Shown in pieces: positions 1-9,897 of a stretch of 64,000 nucleotides of DNA. The translations under genes were made by a program, and so were the position numbers. The DNA comes from Alphaproteobacteria bacterium. GTDB taxonomy: Bacteria; Pseudomonadota; Alphaproteobacteria; Micropepsales; Micropepsaceae. Where the stretch lies: assembly GCA_017308375.1 (NCBI GenBank), contig JAFKEW010000063.1, forward strand, positions 1 to 64,000. The letters run 5' to 3'. The notes below the pieces were generated by a model. It searched no databases, was not told the DNA's origin, and saw only the letters and a list, made by a program, of their open reading frames with translations. Numbering within the stretch: the first letter of the stretch is position 1; each line of letters opens with the position of its first letter.

Positions 1-1274
1 TTCGCCTGCTCCAGCGACCAGTATTCGACCTCGAACATGTCGAATTCGCTGATACATTCATAACGGCCGATGGCTTCGGCATCGGTGATCACGTCCACCG
101 TGTTTTCGGCGATGTCGGCGGCGATGGCGGCGTCCTTTGCAGAGGCGCCGAGGCCGAACAACCCTACCCCTGGCACCAGCACCACACGCGGCAGGGGATC
201 AAGTTCCACCTTCTTGTCCGCGCTTTTCGCATTGTTGCGCGCGAAATAGGCGTGATAGTCCGCGACGAACTTTTCGACCGCGGCATGGACGGCGGTTTTC
301 CAGTCTTCAAGCCTTCCGGCCTCCGGTGCCGGCACCAGCAAGGGCCAGTTCTTGGTGCGGATGGTGTGATCCGGCGTGACCACGCCGACCTGCGAATAAC
401 GCGAAAGCTCCGCGCCGCTGACATAATTCAGGATGGCGGGATGGTCGCGGAAATCCAGCACCTGGCGTTTGACGGTCCCGGCCAGCTCATTCCGCGATAG
501 CGCGACCGCGCCACGCAGAATGGGCGCAATCTCCGCAGCGGTCGCGAGGTTGGCAGGCAGCGCCGCCTGTTTCAGCGGCTTGCGGTTCTGCTGCAGCCGC
601 TGTTCCGCCATGGTGACGAATTCGATCATCCGTTCATAGGCCGTCTTCGCATCGTCCGCGAAGGTGAAGATGCCGTGACGCAGCAGCACCAGCCCTTCCA
701 CATCCGGGTGCTTATCGAAAATGTCGGCGACCGATTTGGCCAGCGCAAAGCCCGGAATGGTGTAGGGCACATAGGCGACGCGGGCGCCGTAGAGATCGCG
801 GACAATCGCCTCCCCATCCGGCTGATCGGTCAGCGCCAGCACGGCGGTCGAATGGGTGTGATCGATGAATTTGTGCGGCAGGAAGGCGTGCAGCAGGGTT
901 TCGACCGAAGGATTCGGGGCCCCGGAATCCAGCAGGTTGATGCGCTGAAAATTGACCATGTCCGCGTCGGCCAGTTTGTCGAGCGCCCGCAACCGGCGCA
1001 GCGGCGCCAGCCGCACGGCGGGAAGACCGGCCGGTTCGATATTGCCCATATCCCAGCCGGAGCCCTTGACGCAGATCACATCCACATCATCGCCAAGCTG
1101 ATCCTTCGCAATTGTCTTGACGCTGGTATTGCCGCCGCCATGCAGCACCAGCTTCGGATCGCCACCCAGAAGCCGCGTGGTGTAAGTGCGAAGCGCGAGA
1201 TCTTCGTTGATGCCCTGCCCGGCATATCGTTTCACAAAGCCTTTGGCGTCAGTATCGGACCAGCGGGATTTCAT
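1..1274 (-). CDS. Bifunctional class II aldolase / short-chain dehydrogenase (partial, C-terminus outside window)
   Basis: The visible 424 residues are the N-terminal part of a RhaD-type fusion, in which a metal-dependent class II sugar-phosphate aldolase is followed by a Rossmann dehydrogenase. Visible motifs are HGGGNTSVK near residue 45 (phosphate binding), DHTHSTA near residue 140 (metal His pair) and LLRHGIFTF near residue 200 (third His). The dehydrogenase half should start near the window edge and is not seen. The ATG overlaps the mtnA stop codon as ATGA, so the two genes are probably translationally coupled. The family is known for rhamnulose-1-phosphate. Next to mtnP and mtnA, the likelier substrate is 5-methylthioribulose- or 5-deoxyribulose-1-phosphate, cleaved to DHAP and an aldehyde that the second domain would convert. 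The family call is firm; the substrate is inferred. Confidence 0.85.
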   Translation of the reverse strand, partial: MKSRWSDTDAKGFVKRYAGQGINEDLALRTYTTRLLGGDPKLVLHGGGNTSVKTIAKDQLGDDVDVICVKGSGWDMGNIEPAGLPAVRLAPLRRLRALDKLADADMVNFQRINLLDSGAPNPSVETLLHAFLPHKFIDHTHSTAVLALTDQPDGEAIVRDLYGARVAYVPYTIPGFALAKSVADIFDKHPDVEGLVLLRHGIFTFADDAKTAYERMIEFVTMAEQRLQQNRKPLKQAALPANLATAAEIAPILRGAVALSRNELAGTVKRQVLDFRDHPAILNYVSGAELSRYSQVGVVTPDHTIRTKNWPLLVPAPEAGRLEDWKTAVHAAVEKFVADYHAYFARNNAKSADKKVELDPLPRVVLVPGVGLFGLGASAKDAAIAADIAENTVDVITDAEAIGRYECISEFDMFEVEYWSLEQA

Positions 1275-2362
1275 GAGGATTTCCGTTCGGGAAAGAGCGA
1301 GAGAAGACCGGCTTCGGTGGCGGGCGCAACGCCGCGTTCGGTGATGAAGCCGGTGACGAGACGGGCGGGCGTGACATCGAACGCGGGATTGGCGCCGGGG
1401 CTGCCGGGGGCGGCGATTTCCACCGTCACCACATCGCCCGATGGCAGGCGCCCCGCCATTTTCAGAAGTTCCTCGGCCGAACGCTCCTCAATCGGGATGT
1501 CGCGGCCAGAGGACAGCGACCAGTCGATGGTGGAGCTTGGCAGCGCGACATAGAACGGCACGTTATTGTCATGCGCCGCCAGCGCCTTCAGATAGGTGCC
1601 GATCTTGTTCGCCACATCGCCATTGGCGGTGACGCGATCGGTGCCGACGATAGCGAGATCGACCGCGCCCGCCTGCATGTAATGGCCGCCGGCATTATCG
1701 GCGATGATGGTATGCGGCACGCCATGGCCGCCGAGTTCATAAGCCGTGAGCGAAGCGCCCTGATTGCGCGGGCGGGTTTCATCGACCCAGACATGAATGG
1801 GGATGCCGGCGTCGTGCGCCATGTAGAGCGGTGCGAGTGCTGTGCCCCAGTCCACCGTCGCGAGCCAGCCCGCATTGCAATGGGTGAGCACGTTGAGCGG
1901 CGCGCCGTTTTTATTCGCCGCCGCATCGCGCAGAATCGTCAGGCCGTGTTCGCCGATGGCGCGGCAGGTGACGACATCCTCATCACAGATGGCGGCAGCT
2001 TCGGCCCAGGCAAGCGCGGCGCGCATTTCCTGCGGCTGGTTGCGCAGGCGGTCGCGCATGCGCGCCAGCGCCCAACGTAGATTGACCGCGGTGGGCCGGG
2101 TGGCGAGAAGAAAATCGTGCACGGCATCCAGCGCCGTATCCGAAGCATCCCCCCGCATGGCGAGCGCCACGCCATAGGCGGCGGTGGCGCCGATCAGGGG
2201 CGCGCCACGGACCACCATGGTCTTGATAGCGTGGGCGCAGTCTTCCGCCGAGGAAAGCCGCTGAACCGCGAAGGCGTGGGGCAGCCGGGTCTGGTCGATC
2301 ACCGAAACGGCATCTTCGCCCTCTGGCCAGATGGTGCGATAAGGGGTGCCGTTGATCTTCAT
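1271..2362 (-). CDS. mtnA: S-methyl-5-thioribose-1-phosphate isomerase
   Basis: The 363-residue product isomerises 5-methylthioribose-1-phosphate (and probably 5-deoxyribose-1-phosphate) from aldose to ketose in cytosolic methionine/SAM salvage. It belongs to the eIF2B-alpha-like family. The catalytic Cys lies in [11 protein letters not shown] and the catalytic Asp in [18 protein letters not shown], both in the expected order and spacing. [15 protein letters not shown] near residue 50 is the family's N-terminal signature. Length is normal for the family. The gene lies downstream of apt and mtnP on the same strand and overlaps the aldolase-dehydrogenase start by four bases. The gene set suggests a phosphorylase-isomerase-aldolase route rather than the full Met regeneration pathway, since no mtnB, mtnC or mtnD is visible. 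Confidence 0.95.
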   Translation of the reverse strand: MKINGTPYRTIWPEGEDAVSVIDQTRLPHAFAVQRLSSAEDCAHAIKTMVVRGAPLIGATAAYGVALAMRGDASDTALDAVHDFLLATRPTAVNLRWALARMRDRLRNQPQEMRAALAWAEAAAICDEDVVTCRAIGEHGLTILRDAAANKNGAPLNVLTHCNAGWLATVDWGTALAPLYMAHDAGIPIHVWVDETRPRNQGASLTAYELGGHGVPHTIIADNAGGHYMQAGAVDLAIVGTDRVTANGDVANKIGTYLKALAAHDNNVPFYVALPSSTIDWSLSSGRDIPIEERSAEELLKMAGRLPSGDVVTVEIAAPGSPGANPAFDVTPARLVTGFITERGVAPATEAGLLSLFPERKSS

Positions 2363-2458
2363 TCAGTCCACAAACCTTTGGTATAACAGGGAAAACGCCT
2401 GAAGGTTGTTTTCCGCTTTTGCGTCCCCCCTCCCCCCATAGCATTGTGCATATCAGAT

Positions 2459-2479
2459 TTCCTTCTCATGAAGAAGGAA
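2459..2479. other. Perfect short inverted repeat between apt and mtnA
   Basis: TTCCTTCT and AGAAGGAA form an 8-bp perfect stem around a 5-base loop. It lies about 43 bases beyond the apt stop on the minus strand. No T-tract follows in either direction, so an intrinsic terminator is not supported. It may be an mRNA stem-loop affecting readthrough from apt into mtnA. The 159-base gap between these genes is otherwise featureless. Confidence 0.35.
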
Positions 2480-2521
2480 TATAGTCTTTCTCCGCCGACT
2501 TTCAAGGGCCGGGAAAAGACT

Positions 2522-3049
2522 TCAGTGCCCGGCGAAGGAGACCAGTGCCGTCACATCCTTGCCGAGGGCGCGAATTTTGTCCGCCCCGCCCAGATCCGGC
2601 AGGTCGATCACGAAGGCACAGCCGACGATTTTCGCCCCCACCCGCTCTAGCAATTTGATCGCGGCGAAGGCGGTGCCGCCAGTGGCGATGAGATCGTCCA
2701 CCAGCACCACATTCTCCCCCGGCTTCACCGCATCGGCGTGGATTTCCACCCGGTCGGTGCCGTATTCGAGGTCGTAATCCTCCCCGATCACGGCATGGGG
2801 CAGCTTGCCCTTTTTGCGGATGGGCACGAAGCCGACCGACAATTGATGGGCGATGGCGCCGCCAAGGATGAAACCGCGCGCCTCGATCCCCGCCACCTTG
2901 TCGATCCGCACCCCGGCGTAAGGTAGCACCAGCGCATCCACCGTGGCGCGGAAGGCGCGCGGATTGCCGAGAAGGGTGGTGATGTCCCGGAAGACGATCC
3001 CCTTCTTGGGATAATCGGGAATGCTGCGGATGGCGGTTTTGAGATTCAT
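2522..3049 (-). CDS. apt: Adenine phosphoribosyltransferase
   Basis: The 175-residue product makes AMP from adenine and PRPP in the cytosol. The PRPP-binding motif is [14 protein letters not shown] (about residues 114-127). [14 protein letters not shown] and FRDITTLLG are typical of Apt rather than of other phosphoribosyltransferases. Full length is 170-180 residues in the family. The gene sits in the mtnP-mtnA cluster, where MtnP releases adenine, so Apt can recapture the base directly. A 14-base gap separates its start from the preceding secreted-protein gene. Confidence 0.95.
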   Translation of the reverse strand: MNLKTAIRSIPDYPKKGIVFRDITTLLGNPRAFRATVDALVLPYAGVRIDKVAGIEARGFILGGAIAHQLSVGFVPIRKKGKLPHAVIGEDYDLEYGTDRVEIHADAVKPGENVVLVDDLIATGGTAFAAIKLLERVGAKIVGCAFVIDLPDLGGADKIRALGKDVTALVSFAGH

Positions 3050-3063
3050 GGCCTCACTCCAAG

Positions 3064-3564
3064 TCAGCTACTGGTTATTCGAAGTGAATGGAAAACCTTA
3101 TGGAGCATTGGCAGATTATTGCGCTCCTTTGTGCAACCACTCATCATAAGCTTGACTGTCCTCCCCGATATCCAATCGTGCGAAACGACAAGATAAACAG
3201 CGGACATATAATCGTTGCAGCCATCGAACCCTTCCCCCCGGCCAGTCACAATTATCGCTTCTCTAGAATCAATCTCTGTCTCTTTGGTCGAATACCCAGG
3301 TTTCGACCTAATGCCGCTCAAATCATTCGAATAAAGCCCGTAATCATACTGCAACGAGAAGCTAGAATTTCGATACATGCCGACCAAAGAATCGATTGGC
3401 GCTCCATCGCTATAAGGGGCTGTACCGGGCGGAGCGCGAAAGGTGAATGCATTCCCTGCCCGAATAGTGATCCAGTCCTTAGGAGGCTGCACACTATTCG
3501 CAACGGCAACACTTGCCAGCGCCATGCTAGCCAGTACTAGTACCGTCGGCGATAGCCCCCTCAT
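3064..3564 (-). CDS. Hypothetical secreted protein
   Basis: A 166-residue product with a short basic N-terminus, a hydrophobic core and an AVANS-type cleavage region near residue 22, consistent with a Sec signal peptide and periplasmic export. Two cysteines in the C-terminal half (GCNDYM and SGCTKER) could form a disulfide. I do not recognise the family. The gene is clearly AT-richer than its neighbours, with many codons unusual here, which suggests recent acquisition. Its ATG nevertheless overlaps the mtnP stop codon as ATGA, so it is read as part of the salvage operon. Confidence 0.7.
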   Translation of the reverse strand: MRGLSPTVLVLASMALASVAVANSVQPPKDWITIRAGNAFTFRAPPGTAPYSDGAPIDSLVGMYRNSSFSLQYDYGLYSNDLSGIRSKPGYSTKETEIDSREAIIVTGRGEGFDGCNDYMSAVYLVVSHDWISGRTVKLMMSGCTKERNNLPMLHKVFHSLRITSS

Positions 3565-4436
3565 TTTCGTAGCACTCTGCCGGCCACCGCATCGAGCTTG
3601 GTGAAGAGTGCCGGATCGCGTTTTTCGGGCGCGGTGATGATGGCGGTATCGAGCACGGTTTCGACACCGAGCGGCGATGGTGTGCGTTCCGGCCCGAGCT
3701 TTGGCGCCACCGCCATGACAAGGCGGCGCGCATTGTCCGCATTGGCGACCAGAACCTTCACCACCTGATCCACCGTGACGTGATCATGATCTTCGTGCCA
3801 GCAATCGTAATCGGTGACCATGGCGACGAGCGCATAAGGCAATTCCGCCTCGCGTGCGAGCTTGGCCTCGGGCATCGCCGTCATCCCGATCACGGCACAG
3901 CCCCAGGTGCGATAGAGGTTGGATTCGGCAAGCGTGGAGAATTGCGGCCCTTCCATCGCGAGATAGGTTCCGCCGACGGCGTGCGCGATGTTGGCTTCGC
4001 GCGCCGCATCCGCCAGCGCGCCCGAAAGCCTGGGGCAGACGGGATGGGCCATCGAAACATGGGCAACGAAGCCCGGCCCGAAGAAGCTTTTTTCGCGCGC
4101 GAAGGTGCGGTCGATGAACTGGTCCACCATGACGAAGGTACCGGGCGGCAATTCCTCTTTCAGCGAACCGCAGGCCGACACCGAGATCACGTCGGTGACA
4201 CCGGCGCGTTTCAGCGCATCGATATTGGCGCGGTAATTGATGGAGGTGGGCGATTGCACATGGCCGCGGCCGTGACGCGGCAGGAAGACGAGATCGACAC
4301 CGCGGAAATTGCCGAACAGAAGCGCGTCGGAGGGTTCGCCCCAGGGACTTTTCACCTGTTCCCAGCGGGCGTTTTCAAGCCCCGGAATGTCATAGACCCC
4401 GCTGCCGCCGATGATGCCCAGAACCGTTTCCGCCAT
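3561..4436 (-). CDS. mtnP: S-methyl-5'-thioadenosine phosphorylase
   Basis: The 291-residue product phosphorolyses methylthioadenosine (and probably 5'-deoxyadenosine) to adenine and the 5-modified ribose-1-phosphate. It starts MAETVLGIIGGSGVYD, the normal MTAP N-terminus; an upstream in-frame extension is low-complexity and was rejected. Other family motifs are PRHGRGH (phosphate binding), SACGSLKEE, YLAMEGPQFST (substrate pocket) and VTDYDCWHEDHDHV. It is the first gene of the cluster that continues through apt and mtnA, and its stop overlaps the next start by four bases. Using a phosphorylase removes the need for a separate methylthioribose kinase. Confidence 0.95.
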   Translation of the reverse strand: MAETVLGIIGGSGVYDIPGLENARWEQVKSPWGEPSDALLFGNFRGVDLVFLPRHGRGHVQSPTSINYRANIDALKRAGVTDVISVSACGSLKEELPPGTFVMVDQFIDRTFAREKSFFGPGFVAHVSMAHPVCPRLSGALADAAREANIAHAVGGTYLAMEGPQFSTLAESNLYRTWGCAVIGMTAMPEAKLAREAELPYALVAMVTDYDCWHEDHDHVTVDQVVKVLVANADNARRLVMAVAPKLGPERTPSPLGVETVLDTAIITAPEKRDPALFTKLDAVAGRVLRK

Positions 4437-4560
4437 GCCACGCCCGCGCTGATTGCAGCGCCTTGTAACACGCATGCCCCGCCGCGCAAGCAATCGCCAA
4501 AGAGGGCGCCGGATGCGCGGCGCTTGACGCGGGCGGGGGCGCAATGGTCCGGTAGTCCCC

Positions 4561-4794
4561 ATGAAAAGCTGGCAGGCCGGATTGCTGGGTGTGGCCGTGG
4601 GCGCGGGATTTATCCTGCTGTTCGGCGGCATTCTTTATGTGGCGATGCGCGATGCCAGGCCCTCGCCCGCAATTATGCGGGAACTGCTGAGACCCACCCC
4701 GAAAGAAATCGAGCGCATCAAGAAGGGCGTGGTCTACGCCATTCCGCCGGCGGAACAGCACAAGGACAATGCGCCGCCTGCCGAGGGGCGCTGA
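4561..4794 (+). CDS. Small single-pass membrane protein, hypothetical
   Basis: A 77-residue product with one N-terminal hydrophobic segment (about residues 6-28, including GVAVGAGFILLFGGILYVAM) and a soluble charged/Pro-rich tail. It is transcribed divergently from mtnP with a 124-base spacer. No strong ribosome site precedes the ATG. No family was recognised. Support comes from the coherent membrane segment, the codon use and the lack of an alternative gene on the other strand. Confidence 0.5.
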   Translation: MKSWQAGLLGVAVGAGFILLFGGILYVAMRDARPSPAIMRELLRPTPKEIERIKKGVVYAIPPAEQHKDNAPPAEGR

Positions 4795-4923
4795 CCAGCA
4801 AAACGAAAACGGGCGGCAACAGCCCAACAGCCGCGCCGCCCATCCTCATCAATTCATAAAACGGTCAGAGCAAAATCAGATTCACCAGAATCATAATTTC
4901 GCTCTCGTTCTTTGTGTTGTCGC

Positions 4924-4962
4924 GCAATTTATCGGAAAACCGGTTCCCACTTTTCCGATTGC
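4924..4962. repeat. Intergenic nested palindrome, copy 1
   Basis: A 9-bp perfect stem (ATCGGAAAA with TTTTCCGAT) encloses an 11-base loop, flanked by GCAAT and ATTGC. The core reads, on the minus strand, GGAAAAGTGGGAACCGG followed by TTTTCCG, and is shared exactly with the element at 60097-60140 in the opposite orientation. It lies just downstream of the cytochrome c1 stop and may also act as the operon terminator. Palindromes of this type are dispersed in many alphaproteobacterial genomes (recalled knowledge, not checked). Confidence 0.75.
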
Positions 4963-4969
4963 GCTCTCA

Positions 4970-5785
4970 TCAATGCGCGTCCGCCCACACCTTGCGGTAG
5001 GAGAGGAACAGAAGGCCGGACAGCACGATCAGGAACGCCATCACGCCGAAGCCCATGCGCTTGCGCTGTTCCATCTTCGGTTCAGCCGCCCAGGCGAGGA
5101 AGGTGGTGACGTCATGCGCCTCCTGCTCGATGGTGGCCTTGGTGCCATCGGAATAGGTGACGCTGTCTTCGCTCAAGGGCGGCGGCATCGAGATGTTCCC
5201 GCCGGGGAAATAGGGGTTGTAATACTTCCCGTCCTGCACCTTGAAACCGGCTGGCGGTTTCTCGTGGAAGCCGGTCAGGATCGAATAGATGAATTGCGGG
5301 CCGTGATGGAATGATTTGGCCACCAGGGAGAGGTCGGGCGGAAGCGCCCCGCCATTGGCGGCACGGGCCGCATTCTCATTCGGGAACGGCGGCGGAAAAT
5401 GATCGGCCAGAATGCCGGGGCGGGTCAGCCGCTCCCCATTCTCGTCCACCGTCTGGCCCTGATCGTTCGGTTCGGCCGGAATCTTGTAAGAGGCTGCGAT
5501 CGCCTTCGCCTGGGCTTCGGTGAAGCCGGGGCCACCTTCATCGGCCAGCGCGTGGAACGACACCCGGTTCAGACTGTGACAGGCGGAACAGACTTCCTTG
5601 TAGACCTGGAAGCCACGCTGCAGGGCAGCGCGGTCGTACGTGCCGAACGGCCCTTCAAAGGAGAAGGCCACATCCTTGACCGGGCGTGCATCGGTGCCGG
5701 CGGCAAATGTCGGTGCCGATACGGCAAGAAGTGCAACAACGGAAAGCCCTAGCGGAAGAGCGAAGCGCATGAAAAATTTCCTCAC
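4970..5785 (-). CDS. petC: Cytochrome c1 of the bc1 complex
   Basis: This 271-residue subunit of ubiquinol-cytochrome c oxidoreductase carries electrons from the Rieske centre to soluble cytochrome c on the periplasmic side. It has a signal peptide ending near APTFA (residue 28), the heme c motif CSACH at residues 66-70, the axial Met in ISMPPPL (Met200) and a C-terminal membrane anchor at about 244-262. The order petA-petB-petC on the minus strand is the usual operon. The start overlaps the petB stop by four bases. Confidence 0.96.
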   Translation of the reverse strand: MRKFFMRFALPLGLSVVALLAVSAPTFAAGTDARPVKDVAFSFEGPFGTYDRAALQRGFQVYKEVCSACHSLNRVSFHALADEGGPGFTEAQAKAIAASYKIPAEPNDQGQTVDENGERLTRPGILADHFPPPFPNENAARAANGGALPPDLSLVAKSFHHGPQFIYSILTGFHEKPPAGFKVQDGKYYNPYFPGGNISMPPPLSEDSVTYSDGTKATIEQEAHDVTTFLAWAAEPKMEQRKRMGFGVMAFLIVLSGLLFLSYRKVWADAH

Positions 5786-7065
5786 TCTGCTGGCGCGGGC
5801 GCAGCACCCTTGCCAAGAACGGATTTGGCGATGCTGTCCGGCAGTTTTTTCGGCGTCTCGATCAGGCCGACGACCGGAAGGATGACCCAGAAGAAGGCGT
5901 AGTAGTAAAGCGTCCCGAGGCGGGCGAGCCAGACCAGCGGCACCGAAATGCCGCCGAGATTCCAGGCCGCATCGGCGCCCTGCGAACCGACATAGCCAAG
6001 GAGGATGCAGTCCGCCACGAAGACCCAGAAGAACTGCTTCAGGATCGGGCGGAAACGGCAGGACCGCACCTTGGAGGTATCAAGCCAGGGCGCGAAGGCG
6101 AGCGAGGCCAGGGCACCGAACATCACCAGTACACCGATCAGCTTCTGCGGGATGGAGCGCAGCATGGCGTAGAACGGCAGCAGATACCATTCCGGCACGA
6201 TGTCCGGCGGCGTCACCAGCGGATTGGCTTCGACGTAATTGTCCGGGTTGCCGACGAAATCGGGCGCGTAGAACACAAGCAGCGCAAACAGGATCACGAA
6301 CAGCGAGAGATAGAAGGCATCTTTCGCCGTGTAATAGGGGTGGAACGGCACCGTATCCTGCGGCCCCTTCACATCGATGCCGAGCGGGTTGTTGTTGCCC
6401 GGCACATGCAGCGCCCAGATATGCAGGCCGACAACGCCGGCAATGATGAAGGGCAGGAGATAGTGCAGCGAGAAGAAGCGGTTCAGCGTCGGATCGCCGA
6501 CCGCGAAGCCGCCCCACAGCCAGGTGGTGATGGCCGTGCCGAAGCCGGGGATGATCTGATCCAGCGAGGAGAACAGGTTGGTGATGACGGTGGCGCCCCA
6601 GAAGGACATCTGGCCCCACGGAAGCACATAGCCGAAGAAGGCGGTTGCCATCATCAGCAGATAGATGATGACGCCGAGCAGCCACAGCACCTCGCGCGGC
6701 GCCTTGTAGGAGCCGTAATAGAGACCGCGGAACATGTGGACATAAACCGCAAGGAAGAACATCGAGGCGCCGTTGGCGTGCACATAGCGCAACAGCCAGC
6801 CGTAATTCACATCGCGCATGATGTTTTCGACGGAGTCGAAGGCCATCCCTGCGTTCGGCACATAATGCATCGCGAGCACGATGCCGGTGACGATCTGAAC
6901 ACCAAGGCAGAAGGTAAGGATGCCGCCGAAGGTGTACCAGATGTTCAGGTTCCGGGGCGTCGGGAACGTGGTCATCGTGTCGTTCGCGAACCGCAAAATC
7001 GGCAGCCGCGAATCGAGCCAGCGGGTGAAGTTGCTTTTGGGGACGTAGCTGGACTGGCCGGCCAT
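5782..7065 (-). CDS. petB: Cytochrome b of the bc1 complex
   Basis: This 427-residue membrane subunit carries hemes bL and bH and both quinone sites. Diagnostic segments are [13 protein letters not shown] (helix B start), the helix C to cd region [19 protein letters not shown], and [17 protein letters not shown], which contains the PEWY motif of the quinol oxidation site. Several long hydrophobic helices run throughout. Length matches the unsplit bacterial/mitochondrial form rather than b6 plus subunit IV. It is separated by 12 bases from petA and overlaps petC. Confidence 0.97.
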   Translation of the reverse strand: MAGQSSYVPKSNFTRWLDSRLPILRFANDTMTTFPTPRNLNIWYTFGGILTFCLGVQIVTGIVLAMHYVPNAGMAFDSVENIMRDVNYGWLLRYVHANGASMFFLAVYVHMFRGLYYGSYKAPREVLWLLGVIIYLLMMATAFFGYVLPWGQMSFWGATVITNLFSSLDQIIPGFGTAITTWLWGGFAVGDPTLNRFFSLHYLLPFIIAGVVGLHIWALHVPGNNNPLGIDVKGPQDTVPFHPYYTAKDAFYLSLFVILFALLVFYAPDFVGNPDNYVEANPLVTPPDIVPEWYLLPFYAMLRSIPQKLIGVLVMFGALASLAFAPWLDTSKVRSCRFRPILKQFFWVFVADCILLGYVGSQGADAAWNLGGISVPLVWLARLGTLYYYAFFWVILPVVGLIETPKKLPDSIAKSVLGKGAAPAPAE

Positions 7066-7077
7066 GTATAAGGCTCC

Positions 7078-7632
7078 TTAGCCGATCTTGATGCGGGTGT
7101 CGGTGAGGAAGGCGTAGGGCGGAACGGCAAGATTTTCCGGCGCCGGCCCTCTGCGGATGCGCCCGGCCGTATCGTATTCCGAGCCATGGCAGTGGCAGAG
7201 CCAGCCGCCGTAATCGCCTTCGAAGCCGGTCGGGATGCAGCCCAGATGGGTGCAGACGCCAACAAGGACGATCCATTCCGATTTGATCTCGCGGTTGGCG
7301 TCGGTTGCAGGCGAATCTTCCGGCAAATTCAGGTTGCGCGCCAGCGGGTCCGGCAGCTTGGAGACGTCGACCGCACGAGCCTCCTCAATCTCCTTGGGGC
7401 TGCGGCGGCGCACAAAAAGCGGATGACCCCGCCATTTCACGATCACCTGCTGGCCCACCTGGATGGGGGTCAAATCCACCTCGATCGAGGCGAGCGCCAG
7501 AACGGCCGCGCTGGGGTTCATCTGGTCGACGAGCGGCCATGCCGCAAGACCGGCCCCAACGGCGCCGACGGCACCACTCGCGATATAGAGGAAGTCGCGG
7601 CGGGTGGTATCGGCCGAAGTCGCAGTTGCCAC
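7078..7632 (-). CDS. petA: Rieske iron-sulfur subunit of the bc1 complex
   Basis: This 184-residue subunit holds the [2Fe-2S] cluster that takes electrons from quinol. The N-terminus [15 protein letters not shown] resembles a twin-arginine signal-anchor, consistent with Tat export of a pre-folded cluster protein. Cluster boxes are CTHLGC (127-132) and CHCHGS (146-151), giving Cys127/His129 and Cys146/His149 as ligands plus the disulfide pair. It is first in the petABC operon. The 250-base spacer to the divergent trmL gene presumably holds both promoters, but no clear motif was found there. Confidence 0.96.
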   Translation of the reverse strand: MATATSADTTRRDFLYIASGAVGAVGAGLAAWPLVDQMNPSAAVLALASIEVDLTPIQVGQQVIVKWRGHPLFVRRRSPKEIEEARAVDVSKLPDPLARNLNLPEDSPATDANREIKSEWIVLVGVCTHLGCIPTGFEGDYGGWLCHCHGSEYDTAGRIRRGPAPENLAVPPYAFLTDTRIKIG

Positions 7633-7882
7633 GGATCACCTTCTGAAATTCTTGCCCGGGAAGCACCAAAGACGGATCACGCACCAGCCCCCGGAATCTG
7701 CGGCGCGCGGGGGGTAAAATAGAGAGTCGGTCTTGGGGGGTCTCGCGGCACGATGCCGCAGAATTCAAATGGGATTTCACACGCTTGCCGGATGCTTGCG
7801 GGCCCGGATGATGACAGGCAGGCGCCTTGCGCGGACATACCCGCAAGCCGGTCCCAGGCAGCGGCAATAACGGAGACACCCC

Positions 7883-8335
7883 ATGCGGCTTGCGCTTTTC
7901 GAGCCCGACATCCCCCAGAACGCGGGCAGCCTGATCCGGCTGGGCGCCTGTCTGGGTGTGGCCGTGGATATTATCGAGCCTTGCGGCTTCCTGTTCGGGG
8001 GCGCCCGCTTCCGCCGGGCCGGGATGGATTATCTGGCTGAGGCCGCCATCACCCGCCACGAAAGCTGGCAGGCCTTTCAGGCCGCGCGAACCGGGCAACG
8101 GCTGCTGCTTCTGACCGTGAAAGGCACGCAGCCCTATACCGCATTCCGCTTTCGGCCGGACGATGTTCTGCTTCTGGGCCGGGAAAGCGCGGGCGTTCCG
8201 GCACATGTGCATGATGCGGCCGATGCGCGCTTGCGCATTCCGCTGAAAGCGGGCTTGCGTTCGATCAATGTGGCACAGGCCGCCGCGATGGTTCTGGGCG
8301 AAGCGTTGCGGCAGACAGAAGGGTTTCCGGCATGA
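7883..8335 (+). CDS. trmL: tRNA (cytidine/uridine(34)-2'-O)-methyltransferase
   Basis: This 150-residue SPOUT-class enzyme is predicted to methylate the wobble ribose of tRNA-Leu isoacceptors using SAM. N-terminal [15 protein letters not shown] and the C-terminal trefoil-knot motifs [11 protein letters not shown] and [17 protein letters not shown] are characteristic. Length is standard. GGAGA lies a few bases upstream of the ATG. The stop overlaps the hemF start as ATGA. Its position divergent from petABC and upstream of hemF is a common alphaproteobacterial arrangement. Confidence 0.93.
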   Translation: MRLALFEPDIPQNAGSLIRLGACLGVAVDIIEPCGFLFGGARFRRAGMDYLAEAAITRHESWQAFQAARTGQRLLLLTVKGTQPYTAFRFRPDDVLLLGRESAGVPAHVHDAADARLRIPLKAGLRSINVAQAAAMVLGEALRQTEGFPA

Positions 8336-9198
8336 CCACCCCAAGCGGCGAACAAAAGGCGCGCGCCAAAGCGTGGTTCGAGGAATTGCGCGACCGCATC
8401 TGCGCTGCATTCGAAGCGATCGAAGATGCCCATCTGGGTCAGCTAAGCGACCGGCCGGCTGGCCGGTTCGAACGCACCACATGGAAACGCCCCGGCGAGG
8501 CCGGGGAAGACGCGGGCGGCGGCGTGATGTCCATCATGCGCGGCCGGGTGTTCGAGAAGGTGGGGGTCAACGTCTCCACCGTTCATGGCGCCTTCTCACC
8601 GGAATTCGCCAGGACCATTCCGGGCGCAGACGAAGACCCGCGCTTCTGGGCCAGCGGCATCTCGCTGGTGGCCCATATGCAGAACCCCCATGTGCCGGCG
8701 GTGCACATGAACACGCGCCACCTTGTGACGAGGGAAGGCTGGTTCGGCGGTGGCGCAGACCTGACGCCCATGTTTCCCAATCCGGAAGATGCGGCGGATT
8801 TTCACGCCGCGATGAAACAGGCCTGCGACAAAAGCGACCCGGCCTATTATCCCGGCTTCAAGAAATGGTGCGACGAATACTTCTATCTGCCGCATCGCGG
8901 TGAGGCCCGCGGCGCCGGCGGAATTTTCTATGACCGGCTGAATTCGGGCAATTGGGACAACGATTTTACGTTTACTTGCGATGTGGGACTGGCATTCCTG
9001 GATATCTATCCCCATATCGTGAAACGGCGGATGGAGACCCGGTGGTCGCGGGAAGACCGTGAGCACCAGCTTGTCCGCCGCGGCCGCTATGCCGAGTTCA
9101 ACCTGCTCTACGACCGGGGCACGCAGTTCGGGTTGAAGACCGGCGGGAATGTGGAGGCGATTTTGATGTCTCTGCCGCCCGAGGCACGCTGGCCGTAA
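8332..9198 (+). CDS. hemF: Oxygen-dependent coproporphyrinogen III oxidase
   Basis: The 288-residue cytosolic enzyme decarboxylates coproporphyrinogen III to protoporphyrinogen IX using O2 in heme synthesis. Conserved stretches include [45 protein letters not shown], and a C-terminal [19 protein letters not shown]. Length and motif order fit the family. It is coupled to trmL by a four-base overlap and lies near the heme-requiring bc1 genes. Confidence 0.96.
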   Translation: MTTPSGEQKARAKAWFEELRDRICAAFEAIEDAHLGQLSDRPAGRFERTTWKRPGEAGEDAGGGVMSIMRGRVFEKVGVNVSTVHGAFSPEFARTIPGADEDPRFWASGISLVAHMQNPHVPAVHMNTRHLVTREGWFGGGADLTPMFPNPEDAADFHAAMKQACDKSDPAYYPGFKKWCDEYFYLPHRGEARGAGGIFYDRLNSGNWDNDFTFTCDVGLAFLDIYPHIVKRRMETRWSREDREHQLVRRGRYAEFNLLYDRGTQFGLKTGGNVEAILMSLPPEARWP

Positions 9199-9246
9199 GT
9201 TCATTTCTGCCTTGCCTGTTTTTTCGGGTTTTCCGCGAGGTCGGCA

Positions 9247-9882
9247 TTGTTGGATCCAGCGATCTTCGCGCTGTTGCAGGTCATCCTCATCGACATCGTT
9301 CTGGCCGGCGACAACGCCATCGTCATCGGCATGGCGGCGGCGCGCCTGCCGGCGGCGCAGCGCCACAGGGTTATCTTCTGGGGACTGGCGGCGGCGGTCA
9401 TCCTGCGCATTCTGCTGGCGATGGTGACGGCGACGCTGCTCTCCATCATCGGTTTGATGGTGGCGGGCGGTGTTCTGCTTCTGTGGGTGGCATGGCGGCT
9501 TTACCGCGATCTGCGCCATCACGATAAAGCTGCGCATATGGCCGGTGCCGCCACCGAAGGCAGTCATGCCAGCGATGTGGTAGCCCAGGCCGCCGATGGC
9601 GATCCGCGCCACATGCGTCAGGCGATCATCCAGATCACGCTGGCCGACCTTTCCATGTCGCTGGACAATGTGCTGGCCGTGGCGGGAGCGGCGATGCACC
9701 ACCTCTGGGTTCTGGCGGTGGGCTTGCTTCTTTCCATCGCCTTGATGGGCGTGGCCGCGAACATGGTGGCCAACATGCTGAACCGCTATCGCTGGATCGG
9801 CTATGCCGGGCTTCTGATCGTGGTCTATGTCGCGCTGTCGATGATCTGGGACGGCAGTCACCAGGTGATCGAGGCGATGTAA
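9247..9882 (+). CDS. TerC-family integral membrane protein (YjbE type)
   Basis: A 211-residue polytopic inner-membrane protein. The paired TerC signatures DIVLAGDNAIVIGMAAARLP near the N-terminus and DLSMSLDNVLAVAGAA in the middle place acidic residues within membrane helices, as expected for proteins linked to metal (notably Mn2+) handling. A His-rich cytoplasmic loop (RHHDKAAHMAG) separates the two halves. The best start is TTG at 9247 (an adjacent TTG at 9250 is equivalent); no ATG suits the N-terminus. The ligand is not known from sequence. Confidence 0.85.
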   Translation: MLDPAIFALLQVILIDIVLAGDNAIVIGMAAARLPAAQRHRVIFWGLAAAVILRILLAMVTATLLSIIGLMVAGGVLLLWVAWRLYRDLRHHDKAAHMAGAATEGSHASDVVAQAADGDPRHMRQAIIQITLADLSMSLDNVLAVAGAAMHHLWVLAVGLLLSIALMGVAANMVANMLNRYRWIGYAGLLIVVYVALSMIWDGSHQVIEAM

Positions 9883-9897
9883 GGCGCGCGTGCGTTC

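Noticed and set aside
675..1553. Open frame of about 290 codons on the plus strand
   Set aside because: Antisense to the aldolase-dehydrogenase and mtnA genes, which show catalytic motifs.
7633..7882. Possible riboswitch or regulatory RNA between petA and trmL
   Set aside because: No recognisable conserved fold or motif; only generic GC-rich sequence.
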